Numbered from the stretch's first letter, positions 1 through 8,944 are shown. The stretch is DNA of 64,000 nucleotides from Bradyrhizobium sp. LTSP849 (GCF_000938255.1 NZ_JYMR01000052.1:124001-188000), one strand, 5' to 3'. Numbers and translations: made by a program. The notes: generated from the letters alone by a model not told the origin.

Positions 1-1
1 C

Positions 2-376
2 ATCTCGCCGGCCGGCAAGGTGCTGCCCTGCCACGCCGCCGAAAGCATCACCGGGCTCGACTTCGAATCCGTCCGCTCCAACCATTCGATCGCCTGGATC
101 TGGCAGAACTCCGACGCCTTCAACCGCTATCGCGGCACCGGCTGGATGAAGGAGCCATGCAAGTCTTGCGAATTCCGCGAGATCGATTTCGGCGGCTGCC
201 GCTGCCAGGCCTTTGCGCTGACGGGCGACGCTGCCAACACCGATCCGGCCTGTGCGCTGTCGCCGCTGCACGAGACCATCTTCAAGCAGGCCGAGCGCGA
301 GGCCGAGGGCGAGACCAACCGCTTCCTCTATCGCAATTTTGCCGGCGGCACTTTGGAATCCGGGAATGACGCCTGA
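2..376 (+). CDS. pqqE: PqqE, C-terminal part (PQQ biosynthesis radical SAM protein), 5' end outside window
   Basis: Only the last 124 residues are visible; the frame is open to the window start. PqqE is the radical-SAM enzyme that, with PqqD as chaperone, links Glu and Tyr of the PqqA peptide in PQQ synthesis. The visible part is the SPASM domain holding auxiliary Fe-S ligands: a Cys in LPCHAAES, the cluster CKSCEFR followed by GGCRCQAF, and a Cys in DPACALSP. Length and motif order match the family's C-terminus. The stop overlaps the start of the next gene by 11 bp, suggesting co-transcription with the rest of a pqq operon upstream. The only uncertainty is the missing radical-SAM core. Confidence 0.92.
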   Translation: MSPAGKVLPCHAAESITGLDFESVRSNHSIAWIWQNSDAFNRYRGTGWMKEPCKSCEFREIDFGGCRCQAFALTGDAANTDPACALSPLHETIFKQAEREAEGETNRFLYRNFAGGTLESGNDA

Positions 377-1352
377 CGCCGACGCGGCCAATTCAGTCAA
401 ACGCGCCGATCCCTTTGCGCCGCTGACCTCCGAAATGCTCGATGTCGGCGACGGCCACGAGCTCTATGTCGAGAGCGTCGGCCGGCCCGACGGCATCCCC
501 GCAATCTATCTGCATGGCGGCCCCGGCTCCGGCTGCCAGCCCGATCATCGCCGCTTGTTCGATCCCGACCGTTTCTGCGCGGTGCTGTTCGACCAGCGCG
601 GCTGCGGCCGCAGCCGGCCGAAAGGATCGCGCGCGCACAACACGACGGCGCACCTCATCGCGGACATGGAAAAGATCCGCGAAAAATTCGGCTTCGACCG
701 CTGGATGGTGGTCGGCGGCTCCTGGGGCGCGACGCTGGCGCTGGCGTATGCGCAAGCCCATCCCGAGCGCGTCTCCGGCATCGCGCTGCGCGCGACCTTT
801 CTGGGCACGCGAGCGGAAGTCGAGACGGCTTTCACCTCGCGCCTGGCGCAGTTCTATCCGGCGCTGTACGAAGATTTTCTGAATGTGCTGCCGCCCGAGG
901 AACGAGAGCGGCCGGTCGAAGCTTACTATCGCCGCATCCTCGATGCCGACCCCGCCGTGCATGGACCGGCATCGCGGGCCTGGCACGATACCGAACGTGC
1001 GCTCTCCGAGCACAAGCCCGCAAAGACGCGAATTGACCTCGCCTCGCTGAACGTCTGGCGCACATTGCCGGCGACACCGTTCATGGAAGCGCATTACTTC
1101 GTCAACGACAGCTTCATGAGCGAGAGCCAGTTGCTGCGGAACGCCGAGAAGCTCAATGGCATTCCCGGCATCATCATCCAGGGCCGCTATGATCTGCTGT
1201 GCCCGCCTGAGACATCCGAGCGGTTGGCGAAAGTTTGGCCGGGTTCCGAGATTCGCATCGTGGAAGAAGCCGGGCATTCGCTCTATGATGCCGGCGTGCG
1301 GGACGCGGTCATGAAGTCGATCGCCGATCTTGCGTCGAAGGCCGCGCGATAG
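366..1352 (+). CDS. pip: Prolyl aminopeptidase (proline iminopeptidase), alpha/beta hydrolase
   Basis: Predicted 328-aa cytosolic serine peptidase of family S33 that removes N-terminal proline from peptides. Visible motifs are the oxyanion-hole HGGPGSG near residue 50, DQRGCGRS near 75, the nucleophile elbow GGSWGATLALAYAQ (Ser near 117), an acid Asp in GRYDLLCPP and the catalytic His in EAGHSLYD. The ATG at 366 was chosen over an upstream in-frame start because it gives the usual family length and an 11-bp overlap with pqqE. Placement straight after pqqE is suggestive, since PQQ release from processed PqqA needs peptidases, but a role in PQQ synthesis is inference. Other alpha/beta hydrolase specificities cannot be excluded. 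Confidence 0.88.
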   Translation: MTPDADAANSVKRADPFAPLTSEMLDVGDGHELYVESVGRPDGIPAIYLHGGPGSGCQPDHRRLFDPDRFCAVLFDQRGCGRSRPKGSRAHNTTAHLIADMEKIREKFGFDRWMVVGGSWGATLALAYAQAHPERVSGIALRATFLGTRAEVETAFTSRLAQFYPALYEDFLNVLPPEERERPVEAYYRRILDADPAVHGPASRAWHDTERALSEHKPAKTRIDLASLNVWRTLPATPFMEAHYFVNDSFMSESQLLRNAEKLNGIPGIIIQGRYDLLCPPETSERLAKVWPGSEIRIVEEAGHSLYDAGVRDAVMKSIADLASKAAR

Positions 1353-1365
1353 AAGGACAAGAACA

Positions 1366-2043
1366 ATGCCCCTCGCCGGAAAAGGCATGTTGCTGACGTC
1401 GATGAATATCGACGAGGCCGATGAGGTCGACTTCAACCGCTGGTACGATCGCGAGCACCTGGAAGAGCGCGTCGCGATCGATGGTTTTCTGGAAGCGCGG
1501 CGCTATGTCGCGCACGCCGCCAACCCCAAATATCTCTCGCTCTATTCGACCGTGACGCTCGACGTGCTCGACAGCCCCGCCTACCGCGCGCGGCTCGCCA
1601 ACCAGACCGAATGGTCGCGACGGACCATGGCGCATTTCAAGAACATGCTGCGCGTCGTCGCACGCATCACCATCAGCAACGGCACCGGTCGCGGTGCTGC
1701 GCTCGGCGTGGTGCGGCTGCGGCCGGCGCCGGACAATGCAGGCGCATGGCGTGATGCGCTGCAAGAAAAGCTGGTGCCGGAGACGCGCGAGGGCATCATC
1801 TCGATGCATCTGCTCGAAAGCGAGCCGGAGTTGTCGGGTGCAACGGCGGATATCCCCGCGGCGCGCAACGAAGGCGCGCGCGACTGGTTCGTGCTGATCG
1901 ACGGCACGCATGTCGGCGCGGTCTCGGCCGCGATCGCCGAGCGCTTCACCGGCCCGACTGCGGCGCCCTTCCCGCTGCCCGTCTCGGTCGGCACCTATGC
2001 GCTGATGTGGGACCTCGCGAAGAGCGACATCGCGCGAAGCTAA
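1366..2043 (+). CDS. Conserved protein of unknown function with a dimeric alpha/beta-barrel-like start
   Basis: A 225-aa soluble protein without signal peptide or membrane segment. The N-terminus (GMLLTSMNIDEADEVDFNRWYDREHLEERVA) resembles the start of DUF4286/EthD-type dimeric alpha/beta-barrel proteins, in which an NxWYDxEH segment follows the first strand; a second half from about residue 110 looks like a diverged repeat of the same fold. The start at 1366 has a good ribosome site (AGAAGGA, 1351-1357), 13 nt after the stop of the peptidase gene, so the two genes are probably co-transcribed. No catalytic motif is recognisable and I assign no function. Confidence 0.75.
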   Translation: MPLAGKGMLLTSMNIDEADEVDFNRWYDREHLEERVAIDGFLEARRYVAHAANPKYLSLYSTVTLDVLDSPAYRARLANQTEWSRRTMAHFKNMLRVVARITISNGTGRGAALGVVRLRPAPDNAGAWRDALQEKLVPETREGIISMHLLESEPELSGATADIPAARNEGARDWFVLIDGTHVGAVSAAIAERFTGPTAAPFPLPVSVGTYALMWDLAKSDIARS

Positions 2044-2281
2044 AATAGCCAGACGCAACGCAACATATTGCAGCGCCGCATTGGTTGCGCGCGGCCGTTA
2101 ATGCTGTGCGCGCGTGGCTCCCATGAAAGCAGTCAATCGCGAAAATTTGCCGTTGTACTTCGGAGCGGTTCTAATAAGCTAACCCAATGACGTCATTCAG
2201 AAACCAGATCGAAGCGCGTTAGCGTTCGCCAAGCTCAAGAAAAGGCCGCCGGGTCTTTGAGCCTGCGCGGACAGGGTAGGA
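2044..2281 (+). promoter_or_regulatory. Leader region of the kor operon with a 12-bp palindrome
   Basis: This 238-bp gap precedes the three-gene oxidoreductase operon. It contains a perfect palindrome, AATGACGTCATT, at 2186-2197, about 85 nt before the start codon, which could be an operator. No convincing sigma-70 -35/-10 pair is seen. The ribosome site of the first gene is AGGGTAGGA directly before its ATG. Confidence 0.35.
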
Positions 2282-4081
2282 ATGAAACCAACCGATATCG
2301 CGGCCCCCGACTACTTTCATAAAGTGGTCGATTGCCAATGGGCTTGTCCTGCGCACACCCCGGTTCCCGAATACATCCGACTGATCGCACAAGGCCGCTA
2401 CAGCGACGCCTATATGATCAATTGGAAATCGAACGTGTTTCCCGGAATTCTGGGACGCACCTGCGATCGTCCATGCGAGCCGGCGTGCCGGCGCGGACGC
2501 GTCGAGGAGACTCCGGTTGCGATCTGCCGCCTCAAGCGCGTCGCTGCCGACTTCAAGGACGACATCACGCATCGCTTGCCGAAGCCCTCCGCGAAGAACG
2601 GCAAGCGCGTTGCATTCGTCGGCGGTGGCCCGGCGTCGCTGACCGTGGCGCGCGATCTCGCGCCGCTCGGTTATCACTGCACTGTGTTCGACGGCGATCC
2701 CGAAGCCGGCGGCATGATGCGGACGCAGATCCCGAAATTCCGCCTGCCCAATTCGGTGATCGACGAGGAGACCGGCTACATCCTCAATCTGGGCGTCGAG
2801 TTCAAGGGCGGCCATCGCATCGAGAGCATGAAGGCGCTGCTCGCGGAGAAATATGACGCGATCTTCGTCGGCTCCGGCGCGCCGCGCGGCCGCGAGCTCG
2901 ACATTCCCGGCCGCAAGGAGGCCGCCGCCCACGTTCATATCGGTATCGACTGGCTGTCATCGGTGTCGTTCGGCCACATCGACAAGATCGGCAAGCGCGT
3001 GATCGTGCTCGGCGGCGGCAACACTGCGATGGATTGTTGCCGCACCGCGCGCCGCCTCGGCGGCGAAGACGTCAAGGTGGTCGTGCGCTCCGGCTTCGAG
3101 GAGATGAAGGCTTCGCCCTGGGAGAAGGAAGACGCGATCCACGAGGACATCCCGATCATCAACTTCCTCGTCCCGGTCGCCTTCGTCCACGACAACGGCA
3201 AGCTGACCGGCGTCACCTTCCAGAAGGTGAAGGCCGAATACGATGCCAAGGGGCGCCGCAATCTCGTACCTTCCGGTGAGCCGGATCAGACTATCGAATG
3301 CGACGACGTGCTGGTCGCGGTCGGCCAGGAGAACGCCTTTCCCTGGATCGAGCAGGACTGCGGCATCGAGTTCGACAAATGGCACATGCCCAAGGTCGAT
3401 CCGAAGACGTTCGTCTCGACCAACCCAAAAGTGTTCTTCGGCGGCGACGCCGCGTTCGGCCCGAAGAACATCATCTGGGCGGTGGCGCAGGGCCATGACG
3501 CCGCGTTGTCGATCCACAAGCTGCTCTCGGGCGAGGACATCACCGAACGGCCGCTGCCGGAGGTGCATGTCTCTTCGCAGAAGATGGGCATTCACGAGTG
3601 GAGCTATGACAACGACATTTCCAACGACAAGCGCTTCAAGGTGCCGCACCGCGACAAGGTGATTGCGCTGAAGGACATCCGTACCGAGGTCGAGCTCGGT
3701 TACGACGTCAAGCTCGCGCTCGGCGAAGCCGAGCGTTGCCTGAACTGCGACGTCCAGACCGTGTTCTCGACCTCGCTCTGCATCGAGTGCGATGCCTGCG
3801 TAGACATCTGCCCGATGGACTGCATCACCTTCACGGAGAATGGCGAGGAAGCCGATCTGCGCCAGTACCTGAAGGCGCCTTCGCTCCATCCGGACCAGGA
3901 TCTCTACGTGTCCAGCGACCTCAAGACCGGGCGCGTGATGGTGAAGGACGAGGATGTCTGCCTGCATTGCGGGCTGTGCGCCGAGCGTTGTCCCACAGGA
4001 GCCTGGGACATGCAGAAGTATTTGATCGAAATGACCCAAGCAGGTTCAGCATGTCCGACAAAAAGCCGATCAGCAGCGTAA
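2282..4081 (+). CDS. GltD-like FAD/NAD(P) oxidoreductase with C-terminal 2[4Fe-4S] ferredoxin domain
   Basis: A 599-aa flavo-iron-sulfur protein. Order of parts: an N-terminal Cys-rich dihydropyrimidine dehydrogenase/GltD module (CQWACPAHTPVP, then CDRPCEPACRRG, about residues 18-80); an FAD-binding Rossmann motif GGGPASLTVARDL near 112; an NAD(P)-binding motif GGGNTAMDCCRTARR near 245; and a bacterial ferredoxin domain from about 490 with CIECDACVDICP and CLHCGLCAERCP, the ligands for two [4Fe-4S] clusters. Known relatives pass electrons between NAD(P)H, FAD and Fe-S clusters. The 31-bp overlap with korA suggests a dedicated partner that carries electrons from 2-oxoacid oxidation to NAD(P)+ or the reverse; this pairing is inference. 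Confidence 0.88.
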   Translation: MKPTDIAAPDYFHKVVDCQWACPAHTPVPEYIRLIAQGRYSDAYMINWKSNVFPGILGRTCDRPCEPACRRGRVEETPVAICRLKRVAADFKDDITHRLPKPSAKNGKRVAFVGGGPASLTVARDLAPLGYHCTVFDGDPEAGGMMRTQIPKFRLPNSVIDEETGYILNLGVEFKGGHRIESMKALLAEKYDAIFVGSGAPRGRELDIPGRKEAAAHVHIGIDWLSSVSFGHIDKIGKRVIVLGGGNTAMDCCRTARRLGGEDVKVVVRSGFEEMKASPWEKEDAIHEDIPIINFLVPVAFVHDNGKLTGVTFQKVKAEYDAKGRRNLVPSGEPDQTIECDDVLVAVGQENAFPWIEQDCGIEFDKWHMPKVDPKTFVSTNPKVFFGGDAAFGPKNIIWAVAQGHDAALSIHKLLSGEDITERPLPEVHVSSQKMGIHEWSYDNDISNDKRFKVPHRDKVIALKDIRTEVELGYDVKLALGEAERCLNCDVQTVFSTSLCIECDACVDICPMDCITFTENGEEADLRQYLKAPSLHPDQDLYVSSDLKTGRVMVKDEDVCLHCGLCAERCPTGAWDMQKYLIEMTQAGSACPTKSRSAA

Positions 4082-5898
4082 ACGACTTCGTCGTCCGCTT
4101 TGCCAACGTCAACGGATCGGGCTCGGCCAGCGCCAACGAAATGTTCGCGCGCGCGATCCTGCGCCATGGCGTGCCGGTATCACCGCGCAACATCTTTCCC
4201 TCCAACATCCAGGGCCTGCCGACCTGGTACGAGGTACGGGTGACGGAAGAAGGCCATCTCGGCGCCCGCGGCGGCGTCGACATGATGGTGGCGATGAACC
4301 CGCAGACCTGGGACAAGGACGTCGCCGGCATCGAGCCCGGCGGCTATCTGTTCTACGATTCCACCAAGCCGCTGCCGTCGACAAAATTCCGCGACGACAT
4401 CACCGTGATCGGCGTGCCCCTGACCGCGATCACCAACTCGACCTACACCGATCCGCGCCAGCGTCAGCTGTTCAAGAACATCATCTATTTGGGCGCGCTC
4501 TCGGCGCTGCTCGACATGGACCCCAAGCTGATCGAGCAGCTGATCGGCGAACAGTACAAGGGCAAGGAGAAGCTGCTCTCCTCCAACGTCCACGCGCTGC
4601 ATCTCGGCCGCGACTGGGCGCTGCAAAACCTGAAATGCCCGACCGGGCTGCGGGTGAAGAAATCCGACAAGGTCGGCGACCGCATCTTCATCGAGGGCAA
4701 CAGCGCCGCCGCTCTCGGCGCCGTCTATGGCGGCGCCACCGTATGCGCCTGGTATCCGATCACGCCGTCCTCGTCGGTGGCGGAAGCTTTCACCGCCCAC
4801 TGCAAGAAGTACCGGCACGATCCCGCGACCGGCAAGGCGAAATACGCCATCGTCCAGGGCGAGGACGAACTGGCTTCAATCGGTATCGTCATTGGCGCCT
4901 CCTGGAACGGCGCCCGCGCCTTCACCGCGACATCCGGCCCCGGCATCTCCTTGATGACGGAGTTCATCGGCCTCTCATACTTCGCCGAGATCCCGGCCGT
5001 GATCATGAACATCCAGCGCGCCGGCCCCTCGACGGGCATGCCGACCCGCACCCAGCAATGCGACATCATCGCCTGCGCCTATGCTTCGCATGGCGACACC
5101 AAGCATGTGCTGTTGTTCCCGGAAGACCCGGCGGAAGCGTTCGAGTTTGCGGCAGCCGCCTTCGATCTCGCCGAGCGGCTCCAGACCACGATCTTCCTGA
5201 TGCTCGATCTCGACATCGGCATGAACCACCGCCTCAGCCGTCCGCTGAAGTGGGACGATTCCAAGCAGTACGACCGCGGCAAGGTGATGACCGCACAGAT
5301 GCTGGACGAAGGCCGCGACTTCGGCCGCTATCTCGACGTCGACGGCGACGGCATCCCCTACCGCACCTATCCCGGCACGCATCCGACCAAGGGCTCCTAT
5401 TTCACCCGTGGCACCTCGCGCGACCGCTATGCGCGCTACTCCGAGGAAGGCTCGGTCTATGCCGACAACATGCAGCGCCTCGTTCGCAAGTTCGAGACCG
5501 CGCAGGATCTGGTGCCGCGACCGCTGCAAGCCAATGCGGAGCGGCCGACCAAATATGGCGTGATCTATTTCGGCTCGACCTCGCCTGCGATGGACGAAGC
5601 GATCGGGATGCTCGAGGCACGCGGGCATCAGCTCGACCGCCTCCGCATCCGCGCCTTCCCGTTCCATTCGAGCGTAGCGAGCTTCCTCGCCGAGCACGAT
5701 TTCGTCTATGTGGTCGAGCAGAACCGCGACAGCCAGCTCCGTCAGCTCATCGTCAACGAGAACGGCATCGACCCGGTACGCCTCGTGCCGATCGTGCATT
5801 ACGACGGCTCACCGATCACCGCCCGTTACATCGCAAAAGCCATTGGCGACCACCAGGATCACCTCAAGGTGACCCCGCTCCGCAAGGCCGTATCATGA
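4051..5898 (+). CDS. korA: 2-oxoacid:ferredoxin oxidoreductase, fused gamma-alpha subunit
   Basis: 615 aa. The N-terminal third (to about residue 185) is the gamma domain, with GSGSASANEMFARAI; from about 205 follows the alpha (pyrimidine-binding) domain with the hallmark YPITPSSS and later TSGPGISLM and GPSTGMPTRTQQ. With KorB it forms a CoA-dependent, thiamine-diphosphate 2-oxoacid oxidoreductase, most likely acting on 2-oxoglutarate, although the substrate cannot be proved by reading. The ATG at 4051 overlaps the upstream flavoprotein gene by 31 bp, and the stop overlaps korB as ATGA, so the genes are translationally coupled. The open frame continues upstream of 4051 but lies wholly within the previous gene. 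Confidence 0.9.
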   Translation: MSDKKPISSVNDFVVRFANVNGSGSASANEMFARAILRHGVPVSPRNIFPSNIQGLPTWYEVRVTEEGHLGARGGVDMMVAMNPQTWDKDVAGIEPGGYLFYDSTKPLPSTKFRDDITVIGVPLTAITNSTYTDPRQRQLFKNIIYLGALSALLDMDPKLIEQLIGEQYKGKEKLLSSNVHALHLGRDWALQNLKCPTGLRVKKSDKVGDRIFIEGNSAAALGAVYGGATVCAWYPITPSSSVAEAFTAHCKKYRHDPATGKAKYAIVQGEDELASIGIVIGASWNGARAFTATSGPGISLMTEFIGLSYFAEIPAVIMNIQRAGPSTGMPTRTQQCDIIACAYASHGDTKHVLLFPEDPAEAFEFAAAAFDLAERLQTTIFLMLDLDIGMNHRLSRPLKWDDSKQYDRGKVMTAQMLDEGRDFGRYLDVDGDGIPYRTYPGTHPTKGSYFTRGTSRDRYARYSEEGSVYADNMQRLVRKFETAQDLVPRPLQANAERPTKYGVIYFGSTSPAMDEAIGMLEARGHQLDRLRIRAFPFHSSVASFLAEHDFVYVVEQNRDSQLRQLIVNENGIDPVRLVPIVHYDGSPITARYIAKAIGDHQDHLKVTPLRKAVS

Positions 5899-6950
5899 CC
5901 TACATTGCCAAGCCGAAATTCCATCACCCCGGGTTGAAGAAGAACGAACTCGGCTACACGCATCGCGACTACGAGGGCAAGATCTCGACGCTGTGCGCCG
6001 GCTGCGGCCATGATTCGATCACGGCCTCGATCATCGAGGCCTGCTACGAGCTCTCGATCGAGCCGCATAGGGTTGCCAAGATCTCCGGCATCGGCTGCTC
6101 GTCGAAGACGCCGGATTATTTTCTCGGCAATTCGCACGGCTTCAACTCCGTGCACGGCCGCATGCCCTCGGTGCTGACAGGCGCCAACCTCGCCAACCGC
6201 GACCTGATCTATCTCGGCGTCTCCGGCGACGGCGATTCCGCCTCGATCGGTTTCGGCCAGTTCGCGCATTCGATCCGGCGCGGCGTCAACATGACCTATA
6301 TCGTCGAGAACAACGGCGTCTACGGCCTGACCAAGGGCCAGTTCTCGGCAACCGCCGACCGTGGCTCGAAGAGCAAGAAGGGCGTCACCAACACCGACAA
6401 CGCGATCGATCTCGTCGCGATCGCGTTGCAGCTCGGCGCCACCTTCGTCGCGCGCTCGTTTTCCGGTGACAAGGCCCAGCTGGTGCCGCTGATCGCGGCC
6501 GCGATCGGCCACAAGGGCGCGTCCTTTATCGACGTCATCAGCCCCTGCATCGCCTTCAACAACCACGCCGGCTCGACCAAGAGCTTTGACTATGTCCGCG
6601 AGCACAATGACGCCGTGAACCGGCTCGACGTGCTGGTGGGCCGCGATCCGATCGCGGTCGATTATGCGCCGGGCACGGTGCAGGTGGTCGAGCAGCATGA
6701 CGGCAGCAAGATCGCGCTGCGCAAGATCGATGCGGACTACGATCCGCATGACCGGCTCGGCGCGCAGACGTTCCTCGCGAGGCACGCCGCCAAGGGCCAG
6801 ATCGTCACCGGTCTCCTGTACGTCGATCCCGACGCAGACGATCTGCACACGCATCTCAACACGGTGGAGACGCCGCTCAACACGCTGGAGGCGGACACGC
6901 TGTGCCCGGGCTCGGCGGCGCTGGACAAGTTCAACGCCAGCCTGCGGTGA
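5895..6950 (+). CDS. korB: 2-oxoacid:ferredoxin oxidoreductase, beta subunit (TPP-binding)
   Basis: 351 aa. Visible are CAGCGH near residue 35 and a further Cys in GIGCSSKTPDYF (cluster ligands), the thiamine-diphosphate/Mg motif GDGDSASIGFGQ near 113, and the distal NNGVYGLTKGQFSAT near 140, as in family beta subunits. ISPCIAFNNH is typical of the KorB branch. It pairs with KorA to decarboxylate a 2-oxoacid to acyl-CoA while reducing ferredoxin. It starts inside the korA stop codon (ATGA). Its stop abuts, without a gap, the stop of the convergent gene that follows. Confidence 0.9.
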   Translation: MTYIAKPKFHHPGLKKNELGYTHRDYEGKISTLCAGCGHDSITASIIEACYELSIEPHRVAKISGIGCSSKTPDYFLGNSHGFNSVHGRMPSVLTGANLANRDLIYLGVSGDGDSASIGFGQFAHSIRRGVNMTYIVENNGVYGLTKGQFSATADRGSKSKKGVTNTDNAIDLVAIALQLGATFVARSFSGDKAQLVPLIAAAIGHKGASFIDVISPCIAFNNHAGSTKSFDYVREHNDAVNRLDVLVGRDPIAVDYAPGTVQVVEQHDGSKIALRKIDADYDPHDRLGAQTFLARHAAKGQIVTGLLYVDPDADDLHTHLNTVETPLNTLEADTLCPGSAALDKFNASLR

Positions 6951-7397
6951 TCATTTGCCGCGCTGAGGCGGCTGCCTGACGCGGACGGTAATCTTGTCCG
7001 ACACGACAGGCGGGTCGAACGGATAATGTTTCGCATCGCCCAACACCAGTTGCAGGGTGTGGGTCCCGGGCGGAAGCTCGAGAAATGTTTCGGTCTGCCC
7101 TGCCCCGAAATGCAGATGCGACTTGTCCTGCAGGATCGGCTCCTTCGGATCGATGGGGTCGTTGACGTCGATCAGCAAATGATGGTGGCCGGCGTTCTGG
7201 TAGTCGTCGCCGGCATGCGTCACACCCATGTTGCGCAAGCCGAACCGGACCAGGAATCCGCCGCGCACCCTTTGCCCGTCATACGGGGTGATAAAATAGA
7301 CCTTTGCGTCCTTTGGAGCAGGCTTCCCCTGCGAGAAGGCCATGCCCGGGAGCAATGCGAGCACCGCCGACAGCGCAACGCAGCGAAGGATTTGCAT
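6951..7397 (-). CDS. Exported DUF4399-family protein
   Basis: A 148-aa protein with a clear Sec signal peptide (MQILRCVALSAVLALLPGMAFS, cleavage after about residue 22), then a compact beta-rich domain with VYFITPYDGQ, a GHHHLLIDV segment and a GTHTLQLVLGD segment characteristic of DUF4399. The function of that family is unknown; the His-rich stretch could bind metal, which is inference. The ATG at 7397 was chosen because upstream in-frame starts would bury the signal peptide. It is convergent with korB, with adjoining stop codons, and lies 17 bp downstream of the cyclase-fusion gene on the same strand. Confidence 0.8.
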   Translation of the reverse strand: MQILRCVALSAVLALLPGMAFSQGKPAPKDAKVYFITPYDGQRVRGGFLVRFGLRNMGVTHAGDDYQNAGHHHLLIDVNDPIDPKEPILQDKSHLHFGAGQTETFLELPPGTHTLQLVLGDAKHYPFDPPVVSDKITVRVRQPPQRGK

Positions 7398-7414
7398 CAA
7401 ATTGACTCCGGCAG

Positions 7415-8944
7415 TTAAGGACTGAGCGCGACGCGGAATCCATGCGTCGGGTAACGAACATTGGTGTCGTAACCGTCGCGGTTGGACGGCCGCACATATC
7501 TCGAGTCGTTCTTCCAGGAGCCCGAGCGCAGGACGTGCGAACTGCAATCCCCACTGCTCCAGGCCGAGCCGTCATTGGGCGCGCCCTGATAGGTCTTGTG
7601 CCAGCAGTCTTCGACCCATTGATCGGCGGCGCCGCCCATGTCGTGGAGACCAAAAGGATTGGGCCTGAAGCTGCCGACTTTCGCCGGCTGCTCGGTCGCT
7701 GCGTCGCCGCAGTCCTTGCACCCCGCCATGCCTTGCTGGAGCTTGTCGCCCCACCAATATTTGGTCGACGTTCCGCCGCGCGCCGCATATTCCCATTCGG
7801 CTTCGCTTGGGAGCCGGTAGGGCTTCTTCGTCGTCTGCACGAGAAAGGCGGCATATTGCTGTGCGTCGGTCCAACTCACATTCGTGATCGGCGCGTCGTC
7901 CTTGCCGGTGGCGGTGAACCCGCAGGCCTTGGCGGCGGCGCATTCATTCCATTCCTGCACTGTCACGGGATATTTTCCGATCGAGAATGGCTTGATCGTG
8001 ACCTGGTGGACGGGACGTTCGGTCGGATCATCGTTGCTTCCCATTGCGAAGCTTCCGCCGCGAATGGCGATCATCTCGGGTTCGCGGACCGGTGTCATCG
8101 ATGGGCTTGGCGCCGGGGCGGGCGACGGTGGTGACGAAGCCACTGAGGAAGACGGCTGCGGCGTTGCTGTCACCGCTTCCCGCGGCGGAGCTTGCGGGCT
8201 CGGGGATACGGCCGGAGAGACGGTGGGCACGGCGGCCTGCTCGCCGACCCGGCCGGGCGGCTGCGCCAGCAGATACCAGAGCACGCCGCTGGCGATGACG
8301 AGCAGCGTGATGCCCAGCAGAAAGATCAGGGTGTTCTCGCGTCGGCCTCGCGTCCTGCCGACCGCATCTGCGTCCGGCAGTACACGATAGACGCGCACCG
8401 GATCGGTGATGTTCTTGACCTTGCGGTCCCCGAGCGATTCATAGCCGCACACCACCTTGTGCTTGATCTGCTCGTAGATCGCGCCGGAGATGTAGACTTG
8501 GCCAGGCTCGGCGATACCCTCGATCCGCGTGGCGATGTTGACGCCGTCGCCATAGACGTCGTCCGGCTCCACGATGACGTCACCGAGATTGACGCCGATC
8601 CGGTATTCGATCCGGGTATCCTTCGAAAGCGAGGCGTTGCGGCCGACGAGATTCTGCTGGATGACGATACTGCATCGAACGGCCTCGACGGGACTGTCGA
8701 AAATGGCGATGAAGCCGTCGCCCGTCGTCTTCACCAGGCTTCCATGGTGCTCAACGATACTGGGCTCGATGAGATCCCGCTCGATCCGCTTGACGCGGGC
8801 ATGCGTGCCCTCCTCGTCGGCCTGCATCAGGCGACTGTAGGAGGCGATGTCACCGACGATGATGGCCGCGAGACGACGAGACATCCTGCCGTTTGGCGGC
8901 GGCTCATCGTGACTTCCGGACCTGAAATTGCGAATTTCGCCCAT
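7415..8944 (-). CDS. Class III adenylate/guanylate cyclase-TM-FGE-sulfatase domain fusion
   Basis: 509 aa in three parts. Residues about 21-190 are a class III nucleotidyl cyclase: metal-binding Asp in VGDIASYSRLM, KTTGDGFIAIF, a second Asp in IGVNLGDVIV, then GDGVNIATRIEG. Residues about 205-227 form one membrane helix. A Pro/Ala/Ser-rich linker (about 228-287) leads to a formylglycine-generating-enzyme/SUMF1-type domain (288-509; IRGGSFAMGS, LPSEAEWEYAARGG, GFRVALSP). The FGE catalytic Cys pair is absent near RSGSWKNDSRYVR, so this is probably a binding or sensing module, perhaps periplasmic. Start 8944 has GGAG about 10 nt upstream; an alternative start is 8884. Confidence 0.85.
   Translation of the reverse strand: MGEIRNFRSGSHDEPPPNGRMSRRLAAIIVGDIASYSRLMQADEEGTHARVKRIERDLIEPSIVEHHGSLVKTTGDGFIAIFDSPVEAVRCSIVIQQNLVGRNASLSKDTRIEYRIGVNLGDVIVEPDDVYGDGVNIATRIEGIAEPGQVYISGAIYEQIKHKVVCGYESLGDRKVKNITDPVRVYRVLPDADAVGRTRGRRENTLIFLLGITLLVIASGVLWYLLAQPPGRVGEQAAVPTVSPAVSPSPQAPPREAVTATPQPSSSVASSPPSPAPAPSPSMTPVREPEMIAIRGGSFAMGSNDDPTERPVHQVTIKPFSIGKYPVTVQEWNECAAAKACGFTATGKDDAPITNVSWTDAQQYAAFLVQTTKKPYRLPSEAEWEYAARGGTSTKYWWGDKLQQGMAGCKDCGDAATEQPAKVGSFRPNPFGLHDMGGAADQWVEDCWHKTYQGAPNDGSAWSSGDCSSHVLRSGSWKNDSRYVRPSNRDGYDTNVRYPTHGFRVALSP

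Noticed and set aside
393..1436. A 347-codon minus-strand frame over the prolyl aminopeptidase
   Set aside because: Antisense artefact; the plus strand has full catalytic motifs.
7415..8300. C-terminal FGE domain as a true formylglycine-generating enzyme
   Set aside because: The active-site Cys pair is missing and no sulfatase gene is nearby.
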